This document shows, one piece after another, positions 9,931-20,745 of a DNA stretch of 64,000 nt. The stretch is from Polymyxa betae. Taxonomy: Eukaryota > Endomyxa > Phytomyxea > Plasmodiophorida > Plasmodiophoridae. Where the stretch lies: the NCBI GenBank assembly GCA_003693705.1, contig RBZT01000525.1:1-64000 (forward strand), written 5' to 3'. Made by a program: the position numbers and the translations under genes. The notes under the pieces were generated by a model. That model saw nothing but the letters and a program-made list of their open reading frames with translations, searched no databases and had not been told where the DNA came from. Position 1 is the stretch's first letter. Every line of letters begins with the position of its first letter.

Positions 9931-10975
9931 TCATGGTGTGCATTCAGCAGGCAGAGGCGGTTGAACGCGCGGCAATCGGGCATGCCTGCCTAGTAGCTGT
10001 TCACCTATTTCAATTCGATTCTGGAAGATATCGTTCCGAAGCTGCAAAACTTTCTTGCGATTGACATTTTGTAAAATTTCGGCTCGAAGAAGAGATAGGC
10101 TATGGGACACCCCAACATCTTTCAGCGAGCTAAGAAAAACAAACCATTAAAGAAGCAAAGCAAGATCCATTTCTGTTGGTTCCTGGCTCACCTTGCTTCA
10201 TAATAAAATGCGTTTAACTTCTCTGCGAAGGCGTTCCCCTTTTTGATTGTCATGCTTTCAGGAACGACATACTTCAGATCACATTTATTCCCAACAATGA
10301 TTTTGGAGATAGGCTGATGCTTCTCGATACCTAGCATCCAGACAGTAAGATCTGCAAACGTGATTGGATTCGACACTACAGGGGCATTGTGAGCAACAGA
10401 TCAGAAGAGAGCAATCATCTTTACCATCCGCAATGTAGACGATTCCAGCAACAGCCGATGCTAGGGAACAGGATAGTTCAAGCGTATCCTGATCGCCAGG
10501 AACATCCCAATACGTCACCTTGATGCGGTATTCGCCAGCTTCGCCACCATCTTCGTCATCTTCATCTTCAAATTCGCCCAAGATCCTCAACGATTCTTTA
10601 TAGAAACAAGACTACCATGATGTCAAAACCAAGCCAGATCGCTACAACATTTACCGTGAAGTGAATTCCAGGAAAGCTGGCGGGTGACGACTCCAAAACA
10701 GCATTCGAATCTTTTCGCAGCTGCGCCTGTATCTCAGCTGCATTGTTCATCAATCAAATTGCGAACATGTAGTCCCGATGTTCCCGACATTTCAGAAAGC
10801 TTGTCTTTCCCACGCCGACGTTGCCGACGATCGCGACATGGAAATGCAAATCGAAAGCAGCGCGAGGGTCATTTTCGATAGGTCGCGTGAAAAGCGACGA
10901 CTTGGACCGGCTGGCTACCGTACTGGCCCGACGCGATGTCGACGACGTTGTCTCACTGGAATTGGAGCTGGGCAT
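9931..10975 (-). CDS. Atypical Rab-like small GTPase
   Basis: Minus-strand exons are 10789-10975, 10655-10737, 10425-10611, 10192-10375 and 9931-10129, giving 279 aa, much longer than the roughly 200 of Rabs. An N-terminal Ser/Thr/Arg-rich extension precedes the P-loop GNVGVGKTS. Switch I Thr lies in PGIHFTS. Before the G3 motif there is an acidic insert (EFEDEDDEDGGEAGEY). G3 reads WDVPGDQ, so the usual DxxGQ is altered to DxxGDQ and the catalytic Gln is displaced by one. G4 is NKCD and G5 is EAS. There is no C-terminal prenylation Cys in the last four residues (ECTP), which is also unusual. It is probably a cilium- or traffic-related Rab-like protein; no subfamily is assigned. Confidence 0.78.
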
Positions 10976-11132
10976 TTTTTTCTTTTGACAAAAAAAGTTA
11001 GCTCGAGCAACTGTACCCGGCCGTGCTATAATGTAAAATCGTACTGATCTTGACCTTAGAAAACATGTTTTGAAAATCATAAGTGTAATGTTTAAGATAT
11101 CTGTTGGCGATCAGAAATGACGACGGACTCAA

Positions 11133-11710
11133 TCACGATCGGGTCTGCTGAACTTCTTTCTTGGATTTCTGAACATACCAAGCCGCCTTTCGGGTGAAAT
11201 GATACAGCTGGACGACCTCATTCGAAGCATGGCATGCTAGACGAATTTCAGTCAGAATTGATCCAAAGCGTCCACTGTTTCCTACCAAGCAACAAATAAT
11301 TCCTCGGTTTTACCATCCAAGCAAACCTAACCAATTTCTATTCATTTCAATTCATAAAGCCCTGCATCTGTTCCTGACCGCATAAATAGGCCACTATAGA
11401 TGCATAAAGCTGCACAGAAAATGAGATTAGCTCAACGATGGGCGAAAAGCCAACCTGTGGTCATGGGGCCTGATACGGCCGATGCAGGTTTATTCCAATC
11501 AGCGATGCCCTATATGACTAGAATTCAGACGCCATGATCACGATCGATGATGATTCCCAACCGCAATGACAAAGCCCCAATTGGCCGCCTAATTGGTAAT
11601 CAGAGCGGGTCGAGATCAGCGTCGATGGGCTTTACAGGTCCCCAGAAATGGGTGGTCTTGAGCCCTTGCGGGTGATCCCAAAGGACCTTAAGACGCGCCG
11701 CCAACTTCAT
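11133..11710 (-). CDS. MPC1: Mitochondrial pyruvate carrier subunit 1 (MPC1)
   Basis: Forms the inner-membrane pyruvate importer with MPC2. Six tiny minus-strand exons: 11636-11710, 11562-11588, 11455-11509, 11379-11409, 11286-11326, 11133-11236; introns of 45-52 bp. The result is 110 aa, against about 109 in animals. Conserved points in order: THFWGPAANWGFVIAGIAD, MTTALCIYSGLFMRFAW, VKPRNYLLLACHASNEVVQL. The stretch SGLFMRFAWMVKPRN matches MPC1 rather than MPC2. The reading frame upstream of the chosen ATG stays open to 11818, so a longer N-terminus is possible. Exon 2 is only 27 bp, so simple ORF calling misses this gene. Confidence 0.93.
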
Positions 11711-12235
11711 CCGATCGCAAACTGGAAGTTCGGGGCGTCGGGACTTTGTCAAGCTCCGAAATAGCAAACTACTTAATATCGGCTGCGAATTATCGACGGA
11801 GAGAAAATCTTCTTGCAAAACCTCTGTTTCTTATGCCTGTCCAAACCTGCTCATTCAGCTCTTCAAAACATGGCAATCGCGTGTGGCATCTCTTGTCGTT
11901 GGAAGCAATTGGGAAGCCTATTACTCCTATGCGCATATGCTGCCCAATTGGTGCCCAAACTCAGAAGAAGACAGATGACAGAAGACATCCAGATTTCTTA
12001 AGAATGGGGTCGTTGAAGGAACCTCTCAAAAGTGATAGTTGGATTCGCAATAACAGAGCGGTGCCAAACACTTCTTTTTTCGATGCATCTTGGCTGTTTG
12101 CCAACCTACAGTAGAAAATCGAAAATGCAGTCGCGTTTGCCAATAACGCTGCAATAATAAGTTTAGAAGTAGAAACACTCCGGTAGCCATATGCATGAGA
12201 TAGCAATTAAGCGCATTTGTCACTTTGGTAAATTC
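11711..12235. other. Gap with unassigned ORFs
   Basis: A plus-strand frame from 11746 to 12114 is open for 122 codons and a minus-strand frame from 12206 to 11961 for 81 codons (with a hydrophobic KLIIAALLANATAFSIFY). Neither resembles a family, and the plus frame overlaps the 5' end of MPC1. I do not call either. Confidence 0.3.
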
Positions 12236-12521
12236 CTATTCGTCGCCAAACGAAGCCAAAGTGCTTTCCAAATTTGATAGACTCTCTAACTGAAGCATAC
12301 TGTTGCTTGTTTTGCGATCATGCATCCAAAACTATGCAGCTCGAGCGACATTGATTCTCGAACCGAATCTTCCTGGAAGACCTTTTGTGAACTGAAAATA
12401 TCCATGCAAGCAGGATATAGAAAGCGAATCTGCCGGCTTGAAAATGCCACGCTTGCCTCATTGCAACAGAATCCTTCAAATTCCGAGTGTCATCATTCGG
12501 TTTCTCGGTCGACCGCATCAT
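12236..12521 (-). CDS. Single-TM microprotein, unrecognised
   Basis: Exon 1 starts at the ATG at 12519-12521 and runs to TTTTCA before a GT donor (about 12392); exon 2 (about 12330 to 12236) reads FWMHDRKTSNSMLQLESL and then NLESTLASFGDE before TAG. The joint is in phase 0 and gives roughly 75 aa. The middle forms one membrane helix (FAFYILLAWIFSFWM) flanked by a polar N-terminus and an acidic C-terminus. The size and layout fit small mitochondrial or ER membrane subunits. No family is assigned. Confidence 0.5.
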
Positions 12522-12597
12522 AGGATAAATAGTAATACATAGAGTTTATAGTCTGAATAAAAAGAGAGCAATTATTTAAGCGCAGCTAAGACGGCTT

Positions 12598-13860
12598 TCA
12601 GAAAGCGCTATTGAAGAACGCCATCGTCTCGCCAATGTGACCCTGCATATCCGGGCCCTGTACCATCAGATCCGGATTGTAGAGCAGCTTATGAGCGAAC
12701 GACAACGTCGGCGACACAGGCGCCGTGACGTCGGCGGCCATGGCGTACGCCGCCACCTGAGCTGCTTGCAGCTGCGGGTCGTTCTTCCGCCGGCAAGCGG
12801 CGCAAACGCAGATGCCCAGACAGGAAGGGCATTCCCAATCGCGGCTGTTCTTCGCTGGCAGCCTGGCCTGATAGTTGAACTTGATGATGCAATGATCGCA
12901 GAACTTCTTCCGACAGATCTGCCAGCGCTATTAATGACTCAATGAATGCCACGAAATCAAGCCCGACCAACCTTTTTCTTTTTGTCGTCGCCCGTGCATC
13001 TCGTCCGGTTTCTGCAAAAATTCAGGTGACGTGATTCACGACGGTTCTTGCATTGATGACAGCTACTGCCGGACGTCTTCTTCAGGACGGCGTCGACGGC
13101 CGATTCCGGCGTCAACGGCTCCTCTTGTGGCGGCGACGACGACCGCAGCTGCTGCTGTCGTTGTGGTTGCGGTTGTTGTGGCTGTTCGGAGGATGTCTGC
13201 TTGATCTGGAGCGACGGATTCTGCTGTGTCGGATATGTCGCCGTCGGGGCGAAATACGGCATCGATTCCGACGCCAGATGAGGCATATCGAACGTCACCG
13301 GGAACCCACCGCTCGGGTAAGCGTCCAGCGGTGCTGGGCGGGCGTACCCGACCGCCGCATCCACCGGTTGGTCGCCAGAAGCAAAAGTCATCATTCCCGA
13401 ACCGAAATCGTCCAGACGCCGGCGTTTCATTCCTGCAAACGAATGAGACGGGAAGGATACGACGCCGCGACCGGGCCTCACCTGCCAGAGCTTCGCATGG
13501 GATCGGGACAGGAGCGGCTAGGGTCGCATACGAGAACGACGGGTTCGGCGTGCCGTGCTGGTCCATGAGGAAGCCATTCCCATTCTGAGCGCTGCCGTCG
13601 AGGAACGAGGGGAAATACGACGTGGATGGGTCGACCGAGGAAACGACCGAGTTCGCGGCCGTACCAGCCCGTAAAGCGATGGGAGCGACTGGCGGAAGTC
13701 CGGTGAGGTTGGAGGCGGAGAAGAGCGGTGAGAAATTGGTGTATGAGGGAGCCTGGAGCGGCCCGTCTGTCGGCGTACCAAGGCCGAATCCGCCGACCGA
13801 TTCGCCGACGGCGGCGCCGGCGTCGTCCTCGTGGTTCGTGTTGTGCGCAGCCGGGTCCAT
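12598..13860 (-). CDS. CDCA7-type CXXC_R1 zinc-finger protein
   Basis: Minus-strand exons are 13482-13860, 13432-12972 and 12918-12598, giving 386 aa. The N-terminal 230 residues are low in complexity, with Gln/Pro/Ser runs and a basic KRRRLDD. The C-terminal zf-4CXXC_R1 domain has CHQCKNRRE, CRNRTRC, CRKKFCDHC, WECPSCLGICVCAACRRK, matching the paired-Cys ladder of CDCA7/CDCA7L and plant relatives. In animals CDCA7 recruits HELLS to hemimethylated DNA and heterochromatin. The Arg residues that read methylated DNA cannot be assigned by eye. The tail after the finger (about 60 aa) is unfamiliar. Confidence 0.87.
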
Positions 13861-14868
13861 GAAACCCGGCAGAGAGCGCGGCGCGGAGGTTAGTCGCAGA
13901 GAGCGATCGGCGCCCGATAGAATGCAGCTGGAGATGGCGGAATTGCGCAAACTGCGGACCTTTAACGACTGAGCCCCAATGAATGGTCGACAAGACCTGA
14001 CGCAATATCCGAAATTATGCGTCACTTTCGCAGGTTCCGTTCCAGTGGCGCAGATTTTATAAAGTTGCGTGATTGATCTCTCTCTTGTTTTATAGCAAGT
14101 CTCATCTCGGTTGAATGTGTCTGCAAGGTGTCGTAGGAAGTTCTCTCAGGAATGATGTTCAGATTATATTATAATAGCACATTGGGAGATTCGTGAAAGC
14201 AAGAACCTGCTTGTTTTTTGAAGGTCAGTGGTACAACGGAGATAGCCACTCCTTTAAGTTGAACATGCTGATTAAAATGTGTGAAGGTATTAATTGCAGT
14301 TTACCTATCACATCGACTCCAACAACGCATTGAGCGATAAGGAGCGAGAAACATGAACTGGCAAATAATTGATGTATTTAGTAACTACAACATCCATGCA
14401 AGGACATTGTGACCCTTTCTAAAAACGTCCTGAAGCATTCCATTTCACACTTTCAGTGAACAGTTTTTTTAAATAAAAAAAATGGAATTAATTTGGAATA
14501 AATAAACAGACAGGAAACTAGAGAAAAACGTCTGCGATACACGATTTCTAACAAATCTGTCAGTCTAGGAGCATTTCTCGGTTAGATCTGCTTATATATT
14601 CCGAGGAAAGCATCCATGAAGACGGCACGACGCAGCTCAATCTAGAATGTGACCGGAGGCAAATTGCCTGAGCGATCCTTCCGGACCCAGTTTAAACCGT
14701 CACCCAACACCGACGAAAGTCACAACCAGCCTCCAGAACGCTGATAGAAGCGGGAATAGAGAGGTCAGCCATACTGGTGAGCGCCGACCACCATAACAGA
14801 GGGCCCATCTGAATCTCTGAACAAACCTGTCTCTCTCTCTCTGCGCAGTTCATTATTGCTATCGTCCG
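13861..14868. other. 1 kb divergent intergenic region
   Basis: Separates the CDCA7-like start from the SRP receptor start. It contains A/T-rich stretches and a CT-microsatellite (14830-14843) just before the SRPRA start. No supported gene is seen. Confidence 0.45.
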
Positions 14869-16925
14869 ATGTTAGATCTCGTGTCAGTTTTTTCCACTTG
14901 TGGCCTGGTGCTTTGGTCTCGACGTCTATCGCACGACGCCGATGGTGTACTGGTCGAGTTTGTTCGCAGCGTGCTCCTGACCGATCATGTCGGTCGCACC
15001 AAATTTGACGCCGGGAACTACATCGTCAAATGGACTCTTGATAATAGCCATAATCTCGGTATGTTTCAAGAGTTGGTTCGGGATCGTTTCGTTGACTGAA
15101 AGATCGATAGTTTTCGTCGCTGTTTATCTGAATATCACTAATTTATTCTATGTGGATACATTCTTGGATCGTATCAAAGCCAAATTTATCGACATGTTCG
15201 ATAAAGTTGACTTCCCAAGGTCACACATCGCTGATTTCAACGATTTCGATATTGTCTTTGATAATACTCTCGATAAATATGAAAACGGGAAGATAGCCAA
15301 ACAGATTGCACCTACGTTCTCTGCTGCCAAGAAGCAGCCCGAGGCTAGACAAACATCGACTTCGTCATCAAGTATGAAGCTTTAAATTGATGTCATTGTT
15401 CCTGATTGATTTCATTAGATAAAACGGGCACCACCAATACTCCACAATGCGAGGAAGAAGAAAACGACGATGAGGATGAGCCTGTCGTAGCGGACGAAAA
15501 AAATAATTCTGAAGCGTCTGCCGTTTTACAGCGTTTGAAAATGGCGGGTGGTCGCCGTGGTCGTGGAGGTGTCACATCTGCAAAGGCAAAACCCATGCAG
15601 GCAAAACCATTGGAAAAGGGTCAAAAGCAATCCAAGAAACGAGTTCAAAGCTGCTACTTTTCAAAGCTCAAACGCTGATTTTCATATAGACTTGGGGTGC
15701 TGTCCCAAAACATGCTGAAGTAGAGAAACTGGACCATACCGCTTCTGAGGCAAATTCCCCATCTGAACCTTCTGCCATCAAGAAGGTCGAAATTCGCAGC
15801 CGCGACGAGGATTCCGGTTATGACACATCCGATGTTGAAATCGAAGACTCCAGCCGATCATCGAATATCTTCGGGTATTTTCAGGGTGATAATCCCTTTA
15901 GTGGATTACTTGCGATTAACGGGACTGGCTAGGTTTGATTGGGAAAAAGCTCGAGAGAAGCGATTTGCTTCCTGCGCTTGAATCGATGAAGTGCAATCTA
16001 ATGGCAAAGAACGTCGCTTCTGATATTGCCGACTCTATCTGTGAATCCGTTTGTGCAACGCTGCTTGGAAAGAACTTGTCGTCACTGCAGATTAAATCTG
16101 CTGTTCGTCAATCAATCGAGGGCACTCTGTTTCGTGTCTTGTCGTCGTCCACTGATACCGACGTTATTCGCCGCGTTCAAAAAGTCAACAATGAAGAAAA
16201 GAGGCCTTTCTCGATTGTCTTTGTGGGCGTCAATGGGGTTGGAAAATCTACATCGCTTTCTAAAATCTGCTATTATCTGCTTTCAAAGAAATTGACAGTA
16301 TCAATGGTGGCTTGCGATACGTTTCGAGCTGGTGCCGTTGAGCAGTTGAAGACTCATGCCAATGCTCTTGGTGTGGAGCTGTTTCAACGAGGTATCAACA
16401 TTTGAGTTCGGATTTCAGCTCTATTGATTGACCATTGGATTAAGGCTACAACAAAGACCCATCGTCCGTTGCTATGGATGGTATTGAATGGGCTCGTCGC
16501 CAAGGTCACAATGTCGTTTTGGTTGACACTGCTGGACGGATGCAAGATAACGAGCCGTTAATGAAAGCCTTGTCGAAGCTAATTATCCAAAATCGGCCTG
16601 ATCTGGTGCTTTTTGTTGGGGAAGCTCTCGTCGGGAACGATGGGGTGGATCAGTTAAATAAGTTCAATCTTTCCCTAAGCAATTTATCTACTGAATCAAA
16701 GCCACGCCTGATTGATGGAATTGTGTTGACCAAATTCGACACCATTGATGATAAGGTCTGCATCACGCCTGAGGCAAAGCTTGTCTTATTTCTTCATAGG
16801 TTGGTGCTGCGATCAGCATGACGTACACTGCAGGTATCCCGATCATGTTTGTTGGTGTTGGGCAAGATTACAGCGACATGCGCCGAATGAATGTGAAATC
16901 AGTCATCAAGAAGCTGCTTAAATAG
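14869..16925 (+). CDS. SRPRA: Signal recognition particle receptor alpha subunit
   Basis: Docks ribosome-SRP complexes at the ER. Exons are 14869-15058, 15111-15371, 15419-15642, 15690-15885, 15933-16391, 16445-16755 and 16800-16925, giving 588 aa. The N-terminal longin-like X domain ([19 protein letters not shown] to about 100) binds SRPRB. A charged linker follows ([12 protein letters not shown]). The NG domain carries G1 [56 protein letters not shown] and [12 protein letters not shown]. The last exon ends [12 protein letters not shown] as in eukaryotic receptors. Its stop is 33 bp from the stop of the convergent CH-domain gene. Confidence 0.95.
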
Positions 16926-16958
16926 GAGTAGCTTTTTATTGGCACAATAATACATCAA

Positions 16959-18026
16959 TCAAGAACGTTTAGCTCCACAGTTGCCGCAGAAGTTCCCGCT
17001 TGGCATCGCCCCACCGCATGCTTTGCACGCGTTCGCTGTTAACTCGTATCTCAAAGAAGTGTATTGAAGACAGGTTTCACCGTACTGACCCTTATCTTGC
17101 GATTTCTTCTGTTCTGCTTTAATGATTTCTACGTTTTGGATTATTTGGCGATCCAGAATGATATCGGGTCCACCGTCTTTCGATGCCCGTTTCTTAGCCT
17201 GCAAGCAGCGATTTGGTTTACAGTCAGCCTCAAAGTCGTTAACATACTTCTAAACCGCCCATAGCAAGAAGTGTTGGAGCTGCATGTGCCTGAGCTAATT
17301 GCTCTTCAGTGAAGTTTCGCTCATTTTTTTGAGCTATCTTAAGATGACCAATGTAGGGACCACGAAATGTCGGTACATTTCGGGAATAAACAGCCAAAGC
17401 GTGAATACCTGCATGAACGCATCATCTCAGATGATGCCAATCGAACAACTCGATTCATACTTTCAATGACATGCACAATGTTCTTGTTATCGTACAGATC
17501 TGTTAGAAATTTCAGCATTTGATCCTGACCCATCTTGTAAACATACCTTGAGTGTCGAACAGGTCAGTATTTCGCATTCCGAGCTCGCGGCATCTAATTT
17601 AGCAAATGGCAACGCTTGTCATTGCATCATTATTTTTCAAAGCTTACCCGTTGAGGAAATAGGAGATGTTCTCGCGTTGCATGAAAGGCATCGATTGCGT
17701 GTTGATTTTAGGAACTATGCTTGAATGTTAGATATCACAGACATCCAGAATGCGACCACGAAGCAAACCTGCATCCTTCTTGATGCAATTCAAGAGTTTA
17801 CACAGCAACATTCCCGATTTCAGTGATTCCTGGAATCCGCCTTGGAATCGAGTTCCAGTTACCTGAGATAGTATCTGATGAACTACAGAGTCTGTGCTTT
17901 GTGACTATAGTTGACCTGTTCGATCCAGTCTTGAACTTCTTTCTCTTTCGCAGGATCGTATTTCGAGGCAATCTTGGCGGCGACCTCTTTATCGAGACCG
18001 TATGCAGGAGTTTGTACTTCAGTCAT
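16959..18026 (-). CDS. Calponin/transgelin-type CH protein with C-terminal zinc ribbon
   Basis: Probable actin-binding protein. Minus-strand exons are 17916-18026, 17769-17862, 17648-17714, 17547-17593, 17461-17499, 17248-17408 and 16959-17198, giving 252 aa. The N-terminus AYGLDKEVAAKIASKYDPAK and then WIEQVTG, LLCKLLNCI, FMQRENISYFLNGCRELGM, TDLFDTQDLYDNKNIVHVIE follow the single CH domain of calponin and transgelin. After it come FRGPYIGHLKIAQKNERNF, a Lys/Glu helix, and a final CKACGGAMPSGNFCGNCGAK with two CxxC pairs. That ribbon is not part of known calponins. A calponin repeat is absent. Confidence 0.88.
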
Positions 18027-19252
18027 TGTCGATTGAATCAGGTTATGATTCGCTGGCGCGTGTCATGTACTGCTGTAACTACGCGATAGATCTGTATAGA
18101 AATTACTTGGAATGTTTACTTAACCACTGTACATCATATAAAGCGTATCAAGCCTGCTACGAAAGCATCTTGTGGCATTAACATCCGATTATCCCAGATG
18201 ATCAAGAAAGCGTTTACAAACTAATAAGAGAAATTGTGTAGAAAGAATCGAAATCAGCAGCCAGCTTTGCTGTGGGGTTGTGCCAAACATATCTTATTTT
18301 GAATAGAGTGAATGGATGGTTATGGCTCCACAGTATAGAATTGCCACACCTTAGCTGGGGCTTTTCGGATTTCAAAATAATAGGATATTGTGCTCACTTA
18401 TTTGAGTTGAAAGACAATTGGGACGACCATCCGTTAGAAATTCAAACCACGATAACATGAAATTTGTCATTCGCGATCGTTTACAGCTCCAGGCATACCA
18501 CAACTTGAAGTCTCACTCCTCCAACTGAGCGGTAAGAATGGCAGTCTTACAGCGTGGGATTCGAGTGCTCCATCGTTGAATCCACCAACTTCAGCAGCGC
18601 CCAACGAAGCCGAAGGTCAACAAGCCCCAAGCTGAGGGCAGTCGAGTGATCCGGTCGAAAAATTCATAGTCCTTACAGGCCTAGAAAGACATTCAAGCTG
18701 TTCACAGTTTCTGATAGGAACTAAGCAGTCGGATGAAAAAGTGGACGTCACCCAGCACATCCTGATCCTTTCTGGCTTCTGCTGATATAGCATTTGCGTT
18801 CCAGTTGATAGAGCAGGAGCATTCTGGTGATAAAACCAGAATGCTGTGACTTGTGAATTGGGACAATCCTCAAATTTGTGATCTTGAACGCAAATATAGC
18901 TGGCCACAGGTTTCAGCAACGGAAATGATATACAACTTTGGATATATCTGGAGAGAGCAACAAAGTGTTCCCAAAATCTCTTGTTAAGAAAGCACGGAAA
19001 TAATATTACCTAGGTAGTCTATGTATTCGCAAATGTAACAATTCTCATTTTCCATGAAGTTCGACGAACATTGGCAGAGAAGCTTATTCCGCTGCGGAAT
19101 GTTCTCTATCACTCATTTAGATTCTTTTAATGAGGAAGGAAAGCGCGGCAACCGAGCAAAAGTTTGATAAAACGAAGAAACTGCGCGCTGTTTCATTAAA
19201 TCCGATTTCGCATCATTTGCTTAAGATCTTTTCAAAAGTTGGGAGTCGTCCG
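18027..19252. other. 1.2 kb without a resolved gene
   Basis: Short coding-like pieces exist, for example a plus-strand start at 18539 (MAVLQRGIRVLHR) and a minus-strand stretch DYEFFDRITRLPSAWGLL near 18610-18680, but they cannot both be real and no exon chain closes. The region near 19080-19250 should hold the histone promoter. Confidence 0.35.
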
Positions 19253-20461
19253 ATGACGAAGAACGCTGCTTCGAACAAGTCGTCCCCGGCGGCCAAAAGG
19301 ACGCCTAAGAAAGGTGCTGCCTCCACAAAATCCTCGACGCCTAAGAATGGCGCCTCGCCAGCTCGCGCTGCGACTCCAAAGAAAGGTATGGTAGCGGCAC
19401 TCTGCGCTTATCGAAATGTCAATGACGGACGTCGTAACGCTTTAGGTCATCCTACTTTTGTCGCCATGGTATGCGAAGCCATTTCTGATATTGAAGGCAC
19501 TGTTTCGCGCCTGGCTATCGCCAAATGGATCAAGGAACATTATGATGTCAACGAGTCGACTTTCGCCAATCATCTGAAAAACGGACTGATTAAGGCCGAG
19601 GAAGATGGCAAGATTGTCAAAGTCAAAGCAAGTTATAAGCTAAAGACGACAAAGAAAACGAAAGAAGAGGCATCGAAGAAAGTCGAGACACCATCCAAGA
19701 AGAAAGTGACCAAACGTAAGGCGACGACGCCCAAGACTAAAAAGGCGGCCAAGAAACGCCGTGCTGAAAAGGAATCTGAGAGCGAAGAACCTGAAGAAGA
19801 GGAAGAAGATGGTAGCCAGGAAGAAGCTACTGTTGATGACGGCTCTCAACCAGAATCGGATGTTGGCCCTATCGAAGATATTACTGTGGAGGAACCAGTT
19901 AAAGATGAATCTGAAGATGGTGAGGATGTGCCTGGGAATGAGAATGCCGTTTCTGAAGACGATTTGAAAGCCAAAGCTGAATCCGGTCGCGAAAAGACGC
20001 AAGCTAAGTCTTCTGAACAACAGCCGGAACTGCAACCAGCTAGTTCAACTGCAACAGGTGAAGAGGCTGTTGAGAGGAGTGGTGAAGTATCATCAGTACG
20101 AAACCAACCTCAAGCTGAATCAGGCCCTGAACCCGAAGGGCAAAGCGAGCAATTAGGCGAACCGTCAGCTGAAGCCAAGGAGACCCAACAAGCTATCGAA
20201 TCTAGCGGCGAGCCATCCAGCATTGCACAAGAGCCAAAAGTGTCGGAGGTCGGGACTCCCAACGAAGAAGGTGCTGCAAAAGTGCCCGTTCTCAAATCAG
20301 AGGAAGGCAAAGTCGCTACCGAAGCTACCGAACAGGATGCCGACGCACCAGTGATCACATCAGTTCCTGTCGTGCAAGAAGCGGATGGAGACTCTGGCGC
20401 CTTCAGTAAAGCTACTCCGGTGCCTGGCGCTAACGATCCCATGGCTGTCGACACGGTATAA
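19253..20461 (+). CDS. Linker histone H1-like protein with long acidic tail
   Basis: Exons 19253-19385 and 19446-20461 (intron of 60 bp, which happens to be open in frame), giving 382 aa. The basic N-terminus has S/T-P-K-K motifs (RTPKKGAA, ATPKKG). The winged-helix H1/H5 domain runs HPTFVAMVCEAISDIEG, SRLAIAKWIKEHYDV, FANHLKNGLIKAEEDGKIVK. A Lys/Ala/Pro tail of the H1 type follows (KKVTKRKATTPKTKKAAKK), and then, unlike ordinary H1, about 200 acidic Glu/Ser/Pro/Val-rich residues. An upstream in-frame ATG at 19130 would extend it by 41 aa; I prefer 19253 because MTKNAASNKSS begins a typical H1 tail. Confidence 0.88.
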   Translation: MTKNAASNKSSPAAKRTPKKGAASTKSSTPKNGASPARAATPKKGMVAALCAYRNVNDGRRNALGHPTFVAMVCEAISDIEGTVSRLAIAKWIKEHYDVNESTFANHLKNGLIKAEEDGKIVKVKASYKLKTTKKTKEEASKKVETPSKKKVTKRKATTPKTKKAAKKRRAEKESESEEPEEEEEDGSQEEATVDDGSQPESDVGPIEDITVEEPVKDESEDGEDVPGNENAVSEDDLKAKAESGREKTQAKSSEQQPELQPASSTATGEEAVERSGEVSSVRNQPQAESGPEPEGQSEQLGEPSAEAKETQQAIESSGEPSSIAQEPKVSEVGTPNEEGAAKVPVLKSEEGKVATEATEQDADAPVITSVPVVQEADGDSGAFSKATPVPGANDPMAVDTV

Positions 20462-20745
20462 GCTGTCACTATGTTATTATCTTAATAGATTTTATTTTAT
20501 TCGCTGCACCGAAGTCCTACGCTTTGTCTTGGTTGCCTTGGGAATTTTTATTGTTCTATTAACCAAGGCTAATCCATCGAAAATCCCTGAATAGTTCTGC
20601 AGAACCAATGGGATTCTTGGGCCATTCGTTAAAGCGCCGTTTGCACTTACTGCAGCCAATCAGTGTCCGCCACGTGTTGTGAAACAGGCCCATCACACAA
20701 TCGGGCATTCTTCACAGAAATTGGTAATTGCCAAAGGGCAGCAGA

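Noticed and set aside
13015-13045. Short intron inside the CDCA7-like zinc finger
   Set aside because: Candidate donors give the wrong phase, and reading through keeps the family's Cys spacing.
13053-14025. Long GC-rich ORFs on both strands over the CDCA7-like gene
   Set aside because: They are other-frame shadows of its low-complexity Gln/Ser/Pro region.
18490-18600. tRNA-like or permuted tRNA (D-loop-like CGCTCAGTTGG and T-loop-like TCGAATCC on the minus strand)
   Set aside because: Neither the T stem nor an acceptor stem pairs; motifs alone are too short.
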